A stretch of DNA of 64,000 bases from Ancylobacter amanitiformis (GCF_030814815.1 NZ_JAUSVR010000001.1:620001-684000), one strand, 5' to 3'; shown: positions 9,555 through 18,354, numbered from the stretch's first letter. Numbers and translations are program-made. Notes: generated by a model not told the origin, from the sequence alone.

Positions 9555-9656
9555 TAAGTCCCTCCGCGAAGCTGGAACATTCCGTTCCCGCCGGGATCGA
9601 CCGCCGGACCGCGTTGTGGCGCGTCTGGCGTGCGCCCATCGCCAGCGATATTTCCG

Positions 9657-10265
9657 ATGCAGCTTCGTTCGTCTCCCGCCTCGCCGTTCGGTCGCAAGGC
9701 CAAGATCGCCGCCGTCCTGTGCGGCATCCATCTCGACATCGAGCCCGCCAACACCGTCGACCCCTCCGATTCGGTGCGCCTCCAGAATCCGCTCGGCAAG
9801 ATCCCCGTGCTCGTACGGGCGGATGGCGCGCCGCTGTTCGATTCGCGGGTGATCGTTGAATATCTCGACGCGCAGGCCGGCGGGGGTTGCCTCATCCCGT
9901 CATCCGGCGCGCCGCGCTTCGATGTGCTGGTGGCCCAGGCGCTCGCCGACGGGCTGATGGATGCCGCGCTGCTGCAGGTCTATGAGACGCGCTTCCGGGC
10001 CGAGGAGGCGCGCAGCGACGCGTGGATCGACAGCCAGGCGGGAAAGGTGGCGCGGGCCCTGCGGGCCTTCGAAGCCGCCCCGCCGGTGCCCGGGCATGTG
10101 AGCGCGGTGGCGAATATCGGCGAGATCGCGCTGGCCTGCGCGCTCGGCTATCTCGACCTGCGCTTCCACGGCGTGTGGCGCGAGGACCATCGGGCGCTGG
10201 TGGCCTGGCTGGACGCGTTTGCCGCACGCGTGCCTTCTTTCGAGGCAACCCGACCGACGGCCTGA
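9657..10265 (+). CDS. Glutathione S-transferase family protein
   Basis: A 202-aa GST. The N-terminal thioredoxin-like half has SSPASPFGRKAKIAA (catalytic Ser region) and the cis-Pro glutathione-binding segment NPLGKIPVLV, followed by LFDSRVIVEYLD. The C-terminal helical domain ends with the usual Asp-rich W-L-D-A-F segment. The start at ATG 9657 places the fold's first strand at the N-terminus. The ribosome binding site is weak, and the open frame reaches 9630. The substrate is unknown. A terminator follows at 10271-10302. Confidence 0.85.
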   Translation: MQLRSSPASPFGRKAKIAAVLCGIHLDIEPANTVDPSDSVRLQNPLGKIPVLVRADGAPLFDSRVIVEYLDAQAGGGCLIPSSGAPRFDVLVAQALADGLMDAALLQVYETRFRAEEARSDAWIDSQAGKVARALRAFEAAPPVPGHVSAVANIGEIALACALGYLDLRFHGVWREDHRALVAWLDAFAARVPSFEATRPTA

Positions 10266-10270
10266 ATCGA

Positions 10271-10302
10271 CGCCCGCGCTTCGGAGCGGGCGCCCGATTT
10301 TT
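10271..10302 (+). terminator. Rho-independent terminator of the GST gene
   Basis: Inverted arms CGCCCGC (10271-10277) and GCGGGCG (10286-10292) enclose an 8-nt loop and are followed within 3 nt by GATTTTT. It sits 5 nt after the GST stop codon. Confidence 0.75.
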
Positions 10303-10320
10303 CGAGCCGGTAGAAAAGCG

Positions 10321-10352
10321 AAAGGCCCCGGACGTCGCCGTCCGGGGCCTTT
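10321..10352. terminator. Bidirectional terminator between convergent genes
   Basis: A perfect 14-bp stem: AAAGGCCCCGGACG at 10321-10334 pairs with CGTCCGGGGCCTTT at 10339-10352 around a TCGC loop. A-rich and T-rich ends on both sides allow termination in either direction. It lies between the GST gene (plus) and the Omp25-like gene (minus). Confidence 0.85.
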
Positions 10353-10387
10353 CTGTATCAGACCGATGGCCGTTGCCGGCCGGCGGA

Positions 10388-11032
10388 TCAGAACTTGTAG
10401 TTGACGCCGGCGCGAACGATGTTCGCGGTCAGGCCGGCATTGGCGCCGATGCTGTTGTAGTAGTCGTCGCCGAGATCCATGTAGAGATACTCGGCCTTGA
10501 CGGTCCAGTTGTTGGTGAGGGCGTACTCGACGCCGCCGCCGACGGTCCAGCCGGTGAGGTTCTGGCTGTCCGAGAAGCCCGTGAGCTGATCGGTCAGCTT
10601 GCTGTGGCCATAGGCGAAACCACCGGTGAAGTACGGCAGGATGTGGTCGAAGGCATAACCGATACGGCCGCGGACCGTACCGAAATAGTCCATCTTCGAC
10701 TCGTAGCCCCAACGGGAGGCGCTGACATCGCCACCCTGCAGGTCGGCTTCGATACCGATGACGACGTTGTTGTCGAACTGGTAGTTCACACCAACCTGGC
10801 CACCGCCGACGAAGCCGTCGGGATCGAGGCCGAGATTGGAGGCGGCAGCGTTGCCCGAACCCCAGGCGCCGCCGAGATTGCCGCCGATATAGAAGCCGGT
10901 CCACGAGAAGACCGGCTCGGCGACCACCATCGGGGCCTTGGTGGGATAGGGCTTCGCCAGGTCGGCGGCGAAGGCAGGCACCGCAACGAGGAGGGCGGCG
11001 ACGGCAACGCCCGAGCTTATGATCTTCTTCAT
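10388..11032 (-). CDS. Omp25/RopB-like outer-membrane beta-barrel protein
   Basis: A 214-aa outer-membrane protein of the small Omp25/31 porin-like group. It has a Sec signal (MKKIISSGVAVAALLVAVPAFA cleaved before ADL), a linker KPYPTKAP, then alternating aromatic strands starting FSWTGFYIGGNLGGAWG. The terminal strand is VRAGVNYKF, with the C-terminal Phe used for BAM recognition. GGAG lies 8 nt before the ATG. A paralogue sits directly upstream on the same strand, about 400 bp away. Confidence 0.9.
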   Translation of the reverse strand: MKKIISSGVAVAALLVAVPAFAADLAKPYPTKAPMVVAEPVFSWTGFYIGGNLGGAWGSGNAAASNLGLDPDGFVGGGQVGVNYQFDNNVVIGIEADLQGGDVSASRWGYESKMDYFGTVRGRIGYAFDHILPYFTGGFAYGHSKLTDQLTGFSDSQNLTGWTVGGGVEYALTNNWTVKAEYLYMDLGDDYYNSIGANAGLTANIVRAGVNYKF

Positions 11033-11429
11033 GGATACTCTCCGAGCAACTGCAAGCGAGAACTCAAGTCAAGTTCGAGAAACGAGATAGGCAGCGAGCT
11101 AGGCATGTCGAGGGCTGGATTGAGGCGGAATTCGGCATCGGGGCGGTGCAATCGGCTCTCACTCAATCGTGAGGCGCAGAGGCAAAGCATTGCAACGGTT
11201 GATTCACGGGAGGTAATTTCGCTAGCCATAACCTCAGTCAATCCGCAACAGTTCCGCCATATTCAGACTCCGATTGCCGTAGGCTGTTGCTAAATGACAA
11301 CAAAATCCGGCTTGAACACCCCATCCGCCAGTGTTCGCCCGGATCGCGGGGAAGCCGAGCCCCCATCGCCCTGCCCCGACGGGTCGCCAGATCACTGAGA
11401 AAAGCACCGGATCCCGCCGAATCCGCCGG
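11033..11429. other. Intergenic region upstream of the first Omp25-like gene
   Basis: About 400 bp between the two barrel genes with no coding signal. On the minus strand a fair -35 hexamer TTGACT (11236-11241) is followed 17 nt later only by a poor -10 (AATTAC), so I do not call a promoter. The length suggests a promoter with a long leader or regulatory sites for the downstream barrel gene. I see no repeat or strong hairpin in it. Confidence 0.4.
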
Positions 11430-12041
11430 TCAGAAGTGGTAGTTCACGCCGGCCCGCACGATATTGGCCGTCGCGCCCACATCCACCGGGCCGACCACGC
11501 TGGTGTAGGTCTGCTTGTTGAGGTCGACATAGAGATATTCGGCCTTCACGCTCCAGTTCGGGGTGATCGCGTATTCGCCGCCGGCACCGATCGTCCAGCC
11601 CGTATGGGTCTGGTCGTTGGAGAGATAGGCCAGTTCATAGGTGCCGCCGCCATAGGCCAGGCCGGCCGTGCCATAGAGCAGGAACTGGTCGAGGGCGACG
11701 CCGGCGCGAGCGCGCACCGTGCCGAAATAGTCGAGATCGAACGTGCTGCTGCTGATATTGGCGCCCTGAAGATCGGTTTCCAGGCCGAGCACCAGCGAAT
11801 TGAACTGCCAGTTATAGCCGGCCTGGAAACCACCGGCGAAACCGTTGAGATCCTTCGAGATATTGGCATCGCCCCAGCCATAGCCGGCATTGGCGCCGAG
11901 ATAGAAGCCTTGCCAGGTGAAGGCGGCCGCCGGGGCGGCATAGGCATAGGTGTTGGGCGCGCGGTAGCTCAGATCCGCCGCGACGGCGGGGGTCGCCAGC
12001 AGGGCCACGAGCCCCAGCCCTGCGATGATTTTGCTGCTCAT
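11430..12041 (-). CDS. Omp25/RopB-like outer-membrane beta-barrel protein (paralogue)
   Basis: A 203-aa paralogue of the neighbouring barrel protein. It has a signal peptide (MSSKIIAGLGLVALLATPAVA, cleaved before ADLSYR), a Pro/Ala linker, a first strand FTWQGFYLGANAGYGWG, a tail WSVKAEYLYVDLN and the closing VRAGVNYHF. AGGAG lies 6-7 nt before the ATG. Both proteins share length, order of strands and C-terminal signature, pointing to an old tandem duplication. It is probably a structural outer-membrane protein or small porin. Confidence 0.9.
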   Translation of the reverse strand: MSSKIIAGLGLVALLATPAVAADLSYRAPNTYAYAAPAAAFTWQGFYLGANAGYGWGDANISKDLNGFAGGFQAGYNWQFNSLVLGLETDLQGANISSSTFDLDYFGTVRARAGVALDQFLLYGTAGLAYGGGTYELAYLSNDQTHTGWTIGAGGEYAITPNWSVKAEYLYVDLNKQTYTSVVGPVDVGATANIVRAGVNYHF

Positions 12042-12367
12042 TTTCGTCTCCTGCGTCAGGCGGCGGCACCGCCCGCATGTCGGCCGGCCCCAGCCCGCAA
12101 TCCGGTAACGGTGACGATCTCATAAATCCATGCGCGGAAACTCCCATCCACTTGAAAGGATGCGTTATGATTAACTATCTGTTTATGGAGCCGTAAGAGA
12201 CTTTAATACTTATGATTTATTTCGGCTACGCGTCGATCTTCGGAAAAATACGGAACGCTCGCGCACGCAGTCGTGACCATGCTAAATGACGGATCAACAC
12301 TGCCGGTTGCGCCGGGGAAAATCTCGCGCACACCTGCCGACAGGACGCTCTCTTGCAGGAAGGTCGC
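12042..12367. other. Divergent intergenic region between barrel gene and SDR gene
   Basis: About 325 bp. The middle (12160-12250) is A+T-rich and probably holds the two divergent promoters, but I cannot pick a convincing -35/-10 pair on either strand. No repeat or RNA gene was recognised. Confidence 0.4.
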
Positions 12368-13183
12368 ATGGATCACCGGCCGGATCCCACCCCCGCTTCC
12401 GCCGCCGCCCGCCCGGTGGCTCTCGTCACCGGCGGCGGCATTCGGATCGGCCGGGCGATCTGCCTGTCGCTGGCGTCGGCCGGCTATGACCTGGTCATCC
12501 ATGCGCGCCATGCCGACGCGCCGGCGCAGGCGTGTTTGCAGGCGGTCCTGCAGGCGGGGCTGCAGGCGGGGCTGGCGGGCGGGGCACGGGCCGCCATTAT
12601 CACGGGTGACCTCGCGGACAGTGCCGCCGTGGCCGCTCTCCTGCCCGCCGCCACGGCCGCGCTGGGCCCGGTCAGCCTTCTCGTCAACAATGCCTCGGAA
12701 TTCCATCCGGACGGCGTGGGCGAACTCGACCTCGCCCGCTGGGACCGGCATTTCGCGGTCAATCTGCGCGCGCCGGTATTCCTCGCCGAGGCGTTCGCCG
12801 CGCAGCTTCCCGCCGACCGGCCCGGCGCGATCGTCAACCTCATCGACCAGCGGGTGCTGAAGCCGACCCCGGCCTTCCTCTCCTACAGCCTCACCAAGAA
12901 CGCGCTGTGGGCCGCTACAAGAATGATGGCGCAGGCCCTGGCGCCACGCATCCGCGTCAACGCGGTGGCGCCCGGGCCGACACTGGCCAACCCGCGCCAG
13001 AGTCCGGATGATTTCCGCCGGCAGAGCGCCTCCGTCCTGCTCGGGCGCGGCCCGACGCCGGAGGAGATCGCCGAAGCCGTGCTGTTCCTCGCCCGCGCCG
13101 AGAGTGTCACCGGTCAGATGATCGCGGTGGACGGAGGACAGCACCTCGCCTGGCAGACGGCGGACGCACTGATTCCGGAATAG
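12368..13183 (+). CDS. Short-chain dehydrogenase/reductase, FolM-like pteridine reductase type
   Basis: A 271-aa SDR. The NAD(P)-binding motif TGGGIRIGRAI, the NNAS motif (LLVNNASEF) and the active-site segment YSLTK are present. The stretch NLIDQRVLKPTP before the Tyr is the signature of FolM-like dihydromonapterin/pteridine reductases rather than of ordinary SDRs. ATG 12368 is chosen because GGAAGG precedes it by 4-5 nt. Residues around 52-75 form a low-complexity insert (LQAVLQAGLQAGLAGG) encoded by a short tandem repeat. Role in tetrahydropterin or folate metabolism is inferred. Confidence 0.82.
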   Translation: MDHRPDPTPASAAARPVALVTGGGIRIGRAICLSLASAGYDLVIHARHADAPAQACLQAVLQAGLQAGLAGGARAAIITGDLADSAAVAALLPAATAALGPVSLLVNNASEFHPDGVGELDLARWDRHFAVNLRAPVFLAEAFAAQLPADRPGAIVNLIDQRVLKPTPAFLSYSLTKNALWAATRMMAQALAPRIRVNAVAPGPTLANPRQSPDDFRRQSASVLLGRGPTPEEIAEAVLFLARAESVTGQMIAVDGGQHLAWQTADALIPE

Positions 13184-13212
13184 CTCCGGATCGGTCGCTC
13201 AGGATCGATAGC

Positions 13213-14205
13213 TCAGCGCCGCCGGCTGTCGCGGATGGTGAACCAGCCGATACTGGCCAGCACCAGCCCCGCGCCCGCCAGTTCGACCATGGAGGCCGCC
13301 TCGCCCAGCACCAGAAAGGCCAGCACCATGGTGGCCACCGGGCTCACCGTGCTGATCATCGAATTGGCCTGCGCGGAGATGCGCTTGAGCGCCGCGTTCA
13401 TCAGGAAGCTCGGCAGCACGGTGGCGCCGATCGCGATCATCAGCCCCAGTACCAGCATGTGCCGCGACACAAGCAGCGAACCGAGCGGGCGCAGCAACGC
13501 GAACTGCCCGATGGCGAATACCGAGGCGGAGATCATGGCGATGCAGGTGAACAGCGCCGAGCCGATATGGTTGAGCAGCCGGCGCGCCATCAGCTGATAC
13601 AGCGCGAAGCTGATCGCGCACACGCTGACGAGACTCGCCCCGCGCGCCACATCCGCGCCGATCGTCATCAGTCCCTCGGCGAAGATCAGCGCGAGGCCGG
13701 CATAGGCCACCGCGAAGGTTCCCAGCACCTTGAGCCGGACCGGCTGGCGGAACAGCAGCGCGCCGAACAGCACGACATAGAGCGGGTAGGTGAACAGGAT
13801 CAGCCGCTCGAACGAGGCGGAGATGTAGTGCAGGCCGAGGAAGTCGACATAGCTGGAGAACCAGTAGCCCAGCGCGCCGACGCCGGCCGACTGCAGTACG
13901 ACCCGGGTCGTCGGCAGGGCCTCGCCCCGCACCCGCAGCCCGCGCAGCGCGAAGGCGCCGATCACCAGGTAGAATGGCAGCGAGAACGCCATGCGCAGGG
14001 CGAGCAGCGTTTCCGCATCGATGCCCTCGCCATAGGCCAGCTTGATGATGATGCCCTTGGAGGCGAACAGGATCGCCCCCGCCGCGCCCAGCGCATAGCC
14101 GGTGAGCGGCAGGCGCGCCGCGGGCACGGGAGAAAGGGTTGACCCGGCGGACGATGCCGTGGACGCCGACACGCCGGGGGTGGCCGGCTCGGGAACGCTG
14201 GACAT
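13213..14205 (-). CDS. EamA/DMT-family transporter
   Basis: A 330-aa integral membrane protein with two EamA repeats, about ten hydrophobic helices in total. The first begins TGYALGAAGAILFASKG after a roughly 35-residue Ser/Pro-rich cytosolic leader. The second ends near a LAGAGLVLASIGWFT helix and a basic RDSRRR tail. ATG 14205 is the most downstream Met before the leader; the open frame continues to 14373 without a better site. It is convergent with the SDR gene (30-nt gap) and divergent from uvrC. Substrate (metabolite or amino-acid export) unknown. Confidence 0.85.
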   Translation of the reverse strand: MSSVPEPATPGVSASTASSAGSTLSPVPAARLPLTGYALGAAGAILFASKGIIIKLAYGEGIDAETLLALRMAFSLPFYLVIGAFALRGLRVRGEALPTTRVVLQSAGVGALGYWFSSYVDFLGLHYISASFERLILFTYPLYVVLFGALLFRQPVRLKVLGTFAVAYAGLALIFAEGLMTIGADVARGASLVSVCAISFALYQLMARRLLNHIGSALFTCIAMISASVFAIGQFALLRPLGSLLVSRHMLVLGLMIAIGATVLPSFLMNAALKRISAQANSMISTVSPVATMVLAFLVLGEAASMVELAGAGLVLASIGWFTIRDSRRR

Positions 14206-14529
14206 GGAGACGTGACCTCGTGGTCGAGGCAGGCAGGCGGCACCCTGGATCGGAAGAACCGGCAGCGCGCATCCCGCGTGCCGGTGGCTGACCGATCGGT
14301 CGCGATCAGTCGTCCCGCCGGACGCCAGGGGCGCCGGTAAGCAGAAGGACGAGAGGAAGCTGCGCGCGATCAATCATGATGCGCCCCGCTTAGCACGGGC
14401 CACGACGGCGCCGCAACGCTGCCCATGCGTCACCTCTGCGCGGGAGACGCCGCCCTCGCGGCACGGTATCCCGCCCCCTGTTGCTCGCCCCCTGTTGCTC
14501 GCGCCCGCGAATCCTTATCTTGCCCGCGT
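14206..14529. other. Divergent intergenic region with palindrome and tandem repeat
   Basis: About 325 bp between the DMT transporter (minus) and uvrC (plus). It contains a perfect 12-bp palindrome GACCGATCGGTC (14290-14301) and two adjacent copies of GCCCCCTGTTGCTC (14473-14486, 14487-14500) just before uvrC. No promoter could be assigned with confidence. Confidence 0.5.
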
Positions 14530-16671
14530 ATGAGCCGACATCCCACACAAGCCCCCGATCGCGATCCCGATCTCGACGATGCCGACGACCTCGCCGGCGC
14601 GGAGAATGAGGACGACCTGCTGCTCGTTCCCGAAGAGAGCGAGGAGATCGAGCCCGCCGCCGGCACCGTCGCGCTGGGCCGGGCGGCGATCCTGCGCGCG
14701 CTCAAGCACGCGCCGAGCGGCCCGGGCGTGTATCGCATGATCGGCTCGGATGGCAGCGTGCTCTATGTCGGCAAGGCCAAGAGCATCAAGCGCCGCATCG
14801 TCGCCTATACGCGCCCGACCGGGCTCACCGCGCGCATCATGCGCATGGTCGCCGGCACCGCCGAGATGGAATTCGTTTCCACCGGCACGGAGACCGAGGC
14901 GCTTCTGCTGGAAGCCAACCTCATCAAGCAGCTGCGCCCGCGCTTCAACGTGCTGCTGCGCGACGACAAGTCGTTTCCCTATATCCTCATCACCCGCGAC
15001 CATGACGCGCCGCAGATCACCAAGCATCGCGGCGCGCGCAACCGGCCGGGCGATTATTACGGCCCCTTCGCCTCGGTCTGGGCGGTGAACCGCACCATCA
15101 ACGCGCTGCAGAAGGCCTTCCTGGTGCGCTCCTGCTCGGACTCGTTCTACGAGGCACGCACCCGCCCCTGCCTGCTGTTCCAGATCAAGCGCTGCGCCGG
15201 CCCCTGCACCGGCGAGGTGAACCACACGGACTATGCCGAATATGTCCGCGAGGCGCGCGAGTTCCTGTCCGGCAAGAGCCGGGTGGTGAAGGAACAGCTC
15301 GCCCGCGAGATGGAGCAGGCCGCGGAGGAGCTGGAATTCGAGCGCGCCGCCGTGCTGCGCGATCGCCTCGCCGCGCTCTCCGCGGTGCAGGGCACGCAAG
15401 GCATCAATCCACGCGGCGTGGAAGAGGCGGACGTGTTCGCCATCCACCAGGAGGGCGGGGCCACCTGCGTGCAGGTATTCTTCTTCCGCACCGGGCAGAA
15501 CTGGGGCAACCACGCGCTCTACCCGCGCGCCGACCGCTCGCTGGAGCCCGGCGAGGTGCTGGAATCCTTCCTCGCCCAGTTCTACGAGGACAAGCCCTGC
15601 CCTCGCCTCGTCCTGCTCAGCCATGACATTGCCGAGCGCGAATTGCTGGAGGAGGCGCTGGCCACCCGCGCCGGGCACCGGGTGGAGATCGCCACGCCCC
15701 GGCGCGGCGAGAAGCGCGAACTGGTCGAGCATGCCTTGCAGAACGCCCGCGAGGCGCTCGGCCGCAAGCTGGCCGAGAGCGCCAGCCAGGCCCGGCTGCT
15801 GGACGAACTCGCCCGCGCCTTCTCGCTGCCGGCAAGTCCGAAGCGCATCGAGGTCTATGATAACAGCCACATCATGGGCACCAACGCGGTGGGCGGCATG
15901 ATCGTGGCCGGGCCGGAAGGCTTCGCCAAGAGCCAGTACCGCAAGTTCAACATCAAGTCGGCCGATCTCACCCCCGGCGACGATTACGGCATGATGCGCG
16001 AGGTGCTGACGCGCCGCTTCTCCCGCCTGCTGCGGGAAGCGCCGCGGGCGGCCGCCCTCCCGGCTCCCTCTCCCCCCGGGGGAGAGGGTTGGGGTGAGGG
16101 GTCTTCGCCGCAAGCGGGGGGCGCCTCACCCCTCACCGACCCGCTGCGCGGGCCACCTCTCCCCGACGGGGAGAGGGAAGAAGGCGACGCCCTTGCCGCC
16201 GAAGCCGCCAACACCGCGTGGCCGGACCTCGTGCTGATCGACGGCGGCCCGGGGCAGCTCAAGGCGACGGCGGAGACGCTGGCCGCGCTCGGCATCCGGG
16301 ACGTGCCGCTGGTCGGCGTCGCCAAGGGCCCGGACCGCGATGCCGGTCGCGAGACCTTCCATGTCGAGGGACGGGAGCCCTTCCGGCTGGAAGCACGCGA
16401 CCCCGTGCTCTATTTCATCCAGCGCCTGCGCGACGAGGCGCACCGCTTCGCCATCGGCTCGCATCGTGCGCGGCGCAAGAAGGACATCACCCAGGCCGGG
16501 CTACAGGAGATTCCCGGCATCGGACCAACCCGCAAGCGCGCCTTGCTGCGCCATTTCGGAACGCTCAAGGCGATCGAGCGCGCCTCGCTGGCCGATCTCG
16601 AAGGCGTGCCCGGCGTCAACGCGGCGACGGCGCGGGCGGTTTACGATTTCTTTCACGCGCGGTCGGGATAG
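14530..16671 (+). CDS. uvrC: UvrABC excision nuclease subunit C with in-frame repeat insert
   Basis: A 713-aa UvrC that makes both incisions in nucleotide excision repair. Order of domains: an acidic leader; the GIY-YIG nuclease (GPGVYRMIG then [13 protein letters not shown], about residues 64-90); the Cys cluster; the UVR motif ([15 protein letters not shown]); the RNase H-like endonuclease with [22 protein letters not shown]; and a C-terminal helix-hairpin-helix pair ([22 protein letters not shown]). Between the endonuclease segments, residues about 513-549 are Gly/Pro-rich ([19 protein letters not shown]) and are encoded by a palindromic repeat element at 16066-16177. The reading frame is kept. 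ATG 14530 is the last Met before the leader; the longer open frame starts at 14425. Confidence 0.95.
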   Translation: MSRHPTQAPDRDPDLDDADDLAGAENEDDLLLVPEESEEIEPAAGTVALGRAAILRALKHAPSGPGVYRMIGSDGSVLYVGKAKSIKRRIVAYTRPTGLTARIMRMVAGTAEMEFVSTGTETEALLLEANLIKQLRPRFNVLLRDDKSFPYILITRDHDAPQITKHRGARNRPGDYYGPFASVWAVNRTINALQKAFLVRSCSDSFYEARTRPCLLFQIKRCAGPCTGEVNHTDYAEYVREAREFLSGKSRVVKEQLAREMEQAAEELEFERAAVLRDRLAALSAVQGTQGINPRGVEEADVFAIHQEGGATCVQVFFFRTGQNWGNHALYPRADRSLEPGEVLESFLAQFYEDKPCPRLVLLSHDIAERELLEEALATRAGHRVEIATPRRGEKRELVEHALQNAREALGRKLAESASQARLLDELARAFSLPASPKRIEVYDNSHIMGTNAVGGMIVAGPEGFAKSQYRKFNIKSADLTPGDDYGMMREVLTRRFSRLLREAPRAAALPAPSPPGGEGWGEGSSPQAGGASPLTDPLRGPPLPDGEREEGDALAAEAANTAWPDLVLIDGGPGQLKATAETLAALGIRDVPLVGVAKGPDRDAGRETFHVEGREPFRLEARDPVLYFIQRLRDEAHRFAIGSHRARRKKDITQAGLQEIPGIGPTRKRALLRHFGTLKAIERASLADLEGVPGVNAATARAVYDFFHARSG
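16066..16177. repeat. Palindromic repeat element inside uvrC
   Basis: A composite of about 112 bp. The left hairpin is CCCTCTCCCCC (16066-16076) with GGGGGAGAGGG (16078-16088). The right hairpin is CCTCTCCCC (16156-16164) with GGGGAGAGG (16168-16176). In between lie GGGGTGAGGGG and CCTCACCCCTC, which also pair. The intergenic element at 22330-22435 has the same order of parts. Here it is read through in frame as part of UvrC. Confidence 0.8.
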
Positions 16672-16854
16672 TCAGGCTGCGGGCCATGGCCATGCGATGG
16701 TCACAGCCCGCGCGCATCATGCATAGTTGAGAGTGACCGGGATAAGATTGCGGCGGACGAGATTGACGCGAACCAGCCGCGTGATTACGTCCGTCGTGTG
16801 GGAGACGGACAAGCCATGGCCGATGTCGCGAGCAGCCAGCAGGAGCCAGGCAAG

Positions 16855-17448
16855 ATGAGCCGTGGTCACGCCTTTTCGCTGCCAAATATCCTGACCTATG
16901 GCCGCTGCGTCGCGGTGCCGCTGGTGGCCGGCTGCCTGTTCTGGGCCGACATCCTCGAAGGCGGGCTGTGGCTGCGCTGGCTGGCGCTGGTGCTCTACAT
17001 CGTCGCCGCCATCACGGACTTCTTCGACGGCTATCTCGCCCGCGCCTGGCAGCAGCAATCGGCCATCGGCCGCATGCTGGACCCCATCGCCGACAAGCTG
17101 CTGGTCTCGACCTCGCTGCTCATGCTCGCCTCGGATGGCACCATTCGCGGCTGGTCGCTCTGGGCGGCCGTGGTCATTCTCTGCCGCGAGATCCTGGTCT
17201 CGGGCCTGCGCGAATTTCTCGCGGAACTGCGCGTCAGCGTGCCGGTGACGCAGCTCGCCAAGTGGAAGACCACCGCGCAGCTGGTGGCGGTGGGCGTGCT
17301 GCTGGCCGGTCCGGCGGCGGACAAGCTGGTGCCGGGCATCACGCTGGGCGGCATCGTGCTTTTGTGGATCGCCGCCGTGCTCACCCTCTATACCGGGTGG
17401 GACTATTTCCGCGCCGGCGCGCGCCACCTGATCGGGGATAGTCGTTGA
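16855..17448 (+). CDS. pgsA: CDP-diacylglycerol--glycerol-3-phosphate 3-phosphatidyltransferase
   Basis: A 197-aa membrane enzyme that makes phosphatidylglycerol phosphate. The CDP-alcohol phosphotransferase signature DG-x2-AR-x8-G-x3-D-x3-D is complete (DGYLARAW ... GRMLDPIADK). The LPNILTYGR opening and four to five membrane helices fit PgsA. ATG 16855 is chosen because AGGAG lies 9 nt upstream; ATG 16816 and GTG 16798 are in frame but less well supported. The stop overlaps the TTG start of moaD. Phosphatidylglycerol from this pathway is the donor for Lgt, also encoded in the window. Confidence 0.92.
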   Translation: MSRGHAFSLPNILTYGRCVAVPLVAGCLFWADILEGGLWLRWLALVLYIVAAITDFFDGYLARAWQQQSAIGRMLDPIADKLLVSTSLLMLASDGTIRGWSLWAAVVILCREILVSGLREFLAELRVSVPVTQLAKWKTTAQLVAVGVLLAGPAADKLVPGITLGGIVLLWIAAVLTLYTGWDYFRAGARHLIGDSR

Positions 17449-17696
17449 AGATTCTCTATTTCGCCTGGGTGCGCGAGCGAATCGGGCTGGAGGCCGAGGA
17501 GGTCGATCCGCCGGCTTCCGTGCGCACCGTGGCCGAGCTCGCCGCCTTCCTGAAGGAGCGTGGCGAGGGCTATGCCCACGCCTTCGAGAACCCCGGCGTG
17601 GTGCGCGCCGCGCTCGATCGCAAGCACGCCCGGCCGGATACGCCGCTCGGCGCGGCCCGCGAAGTGGCCTTCTTCCCGCCCATGACAGGGGGGTAG
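17445..17696 (+). CDS. moaD: Molybdopterin synthase sulfur carrier subunit
   Basis: An 83-aa ubiquitin-like protein ending in the obligatory Gly-Gly (FFPPMTGG), whose C-terminal thiocarboxylate gives sulfur to precursor Z. The opening KILYFAWVRERIG is typical. The only sensible start is TTG 17445, which overlaps the pgsA stop (TTGA), so translational coupling is likely. It pairs with moaE 115 nt downstream. A divergent repeat fills the gap. Confidence 0.9.
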   Translation: MKILYFAWVRERIGLEAEEVDPPASVRTVAELAAFLKERGEGYAHAFENPGVVRAALDRKHARPDTPLGAAREVAFFPPMTGG

Positions 17697-17701
17697 AGCC
17701 A

Positions 17702-17796
17702 TCCCGGTGAACGCTGCTTCACCGGAATGGCTGCAGGAATTTGTCTCAACGCGTTTTCGCCACGCGAGGCGGTTTCCACGTCGCCCGGAAACGCTC
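17702..17796. repeat. Diverged intergenic repeat, copy A
   Basis: The spacer between moaD and moaE carries TTCACCGGAATGGCT, then ACGCGTTTTCGCC and CCCGGAAACGCT. The same ordered blocks (TTCACCGGAAAGGCT, ACGCGTTTTTCTC, CTCGAAAGCGCT) occur at 35989-36072. This looks like the roughly 100-bp repeat found between genes in many Hyphomicrobiales. Here it runs up to the moaE ribosome binding site. Confidence 0.55.
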
Positions 17797-17811
17797 GAAC
17801 AGGAGGGCGGC

Positions 17812-18270
17812 ATGTTCACCGTCCGCATTCAGGCCGAGACATTCGACGCCGCCGGGGAAATCGCCGCGCTGGTACAGGGGCGTACCGATGTCGGCGCCGT
17901 CGTCACTTTCACCGGCCTGTGCCGCGACGACGTGGCGTCCGATGGCGCCCGGCTTGTCGCGCTGACGCTGGAACATTATCCCGGCATGGCGGAGGAGGAG
18001 ATCGGCCGGCTGGTGGAGGAGGCCCGCACGCGCTGGCCGCTGACCGGCGCCACCGTCATTCACCGCTTCGGCCGGATGACCCCCGGCGACACGATCGTGC
18101 TGGTCGTCACCGCCTCCTCGCACCGCACCGCCGCCTTCGAGGCCGCCGAATTCCTGATGGACTGGCTGAAGACCCGCGCGCCGTTCTGGAAACTGGAAGA
18201 GCGCGACGAGGCGCACAGCTGGGTCGCCGCCAAGGACACGGACGATACGGCGGCGGAACGGTGGGGGTGA
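17812..18270 (+). CDS. moaE: Molybdopterin synthase catalytic subunit
   Basis: A 152-aa subunit that transfers sulfur from MoaD to make molybdopterin. Family landmarks are VGAVVTFTGLCRDD, LEHYPGMAEEEI, the VIHRFGRMTPGD strand, SSHRTAAFEA and the catalytic Lys segment LKTRAPFWKLE. ATG 17812 has AGGAGG 5 nt upstream; the frame is open to 17707, but that part is repeat DNA. It forms a heterotetramer with MoaD. Confidence 0.94.
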   Translation: MFTVRIQAETFDAAGEIAALVQGRTDVGAVVTFTGLCRDDVASDGARLVALTLEHYPGMAEEEIGRLVEEARTRWPLTGATVIHRFGRMTPGDTIVLVVTASSHRTAAFEAAEFLMDWLKTRAPFWKLEERDEAHSWVAAKDTDDTAAERWG

Positions 18271-18300
18271 GCCGACAGCACCCGATCATCACGAGGAACG

Positions 18301-18327
18301 GAAAAATGCCGGCCCGAAGGCCGGCAT
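18301..18327 (-). terminator. Terminator of ilvE, possibly shared with moaE
   Basis: A perfect 9-bp stem: ATGCCGGCC (18306-18314), loop CGAA, GGCCGGCAT (18319-18327). On the minus strand it is followed by TTTTTC, giving a classical terminator 27 nt after the ilvE stop. The plus side has only CTTCATTT, so it may also stop moaE transcripts. Confidence 0.85.
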
Positions 18328-18354
18328 CTTCATTTCATCGATGCGAAGAGGGGC

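Noticed and set aside
11212-11241. TTGACT-based promoter for the first barrel gene
   Set aside because: The -35 is good but the matching -10 is poor, so it is not listed as a promoter.
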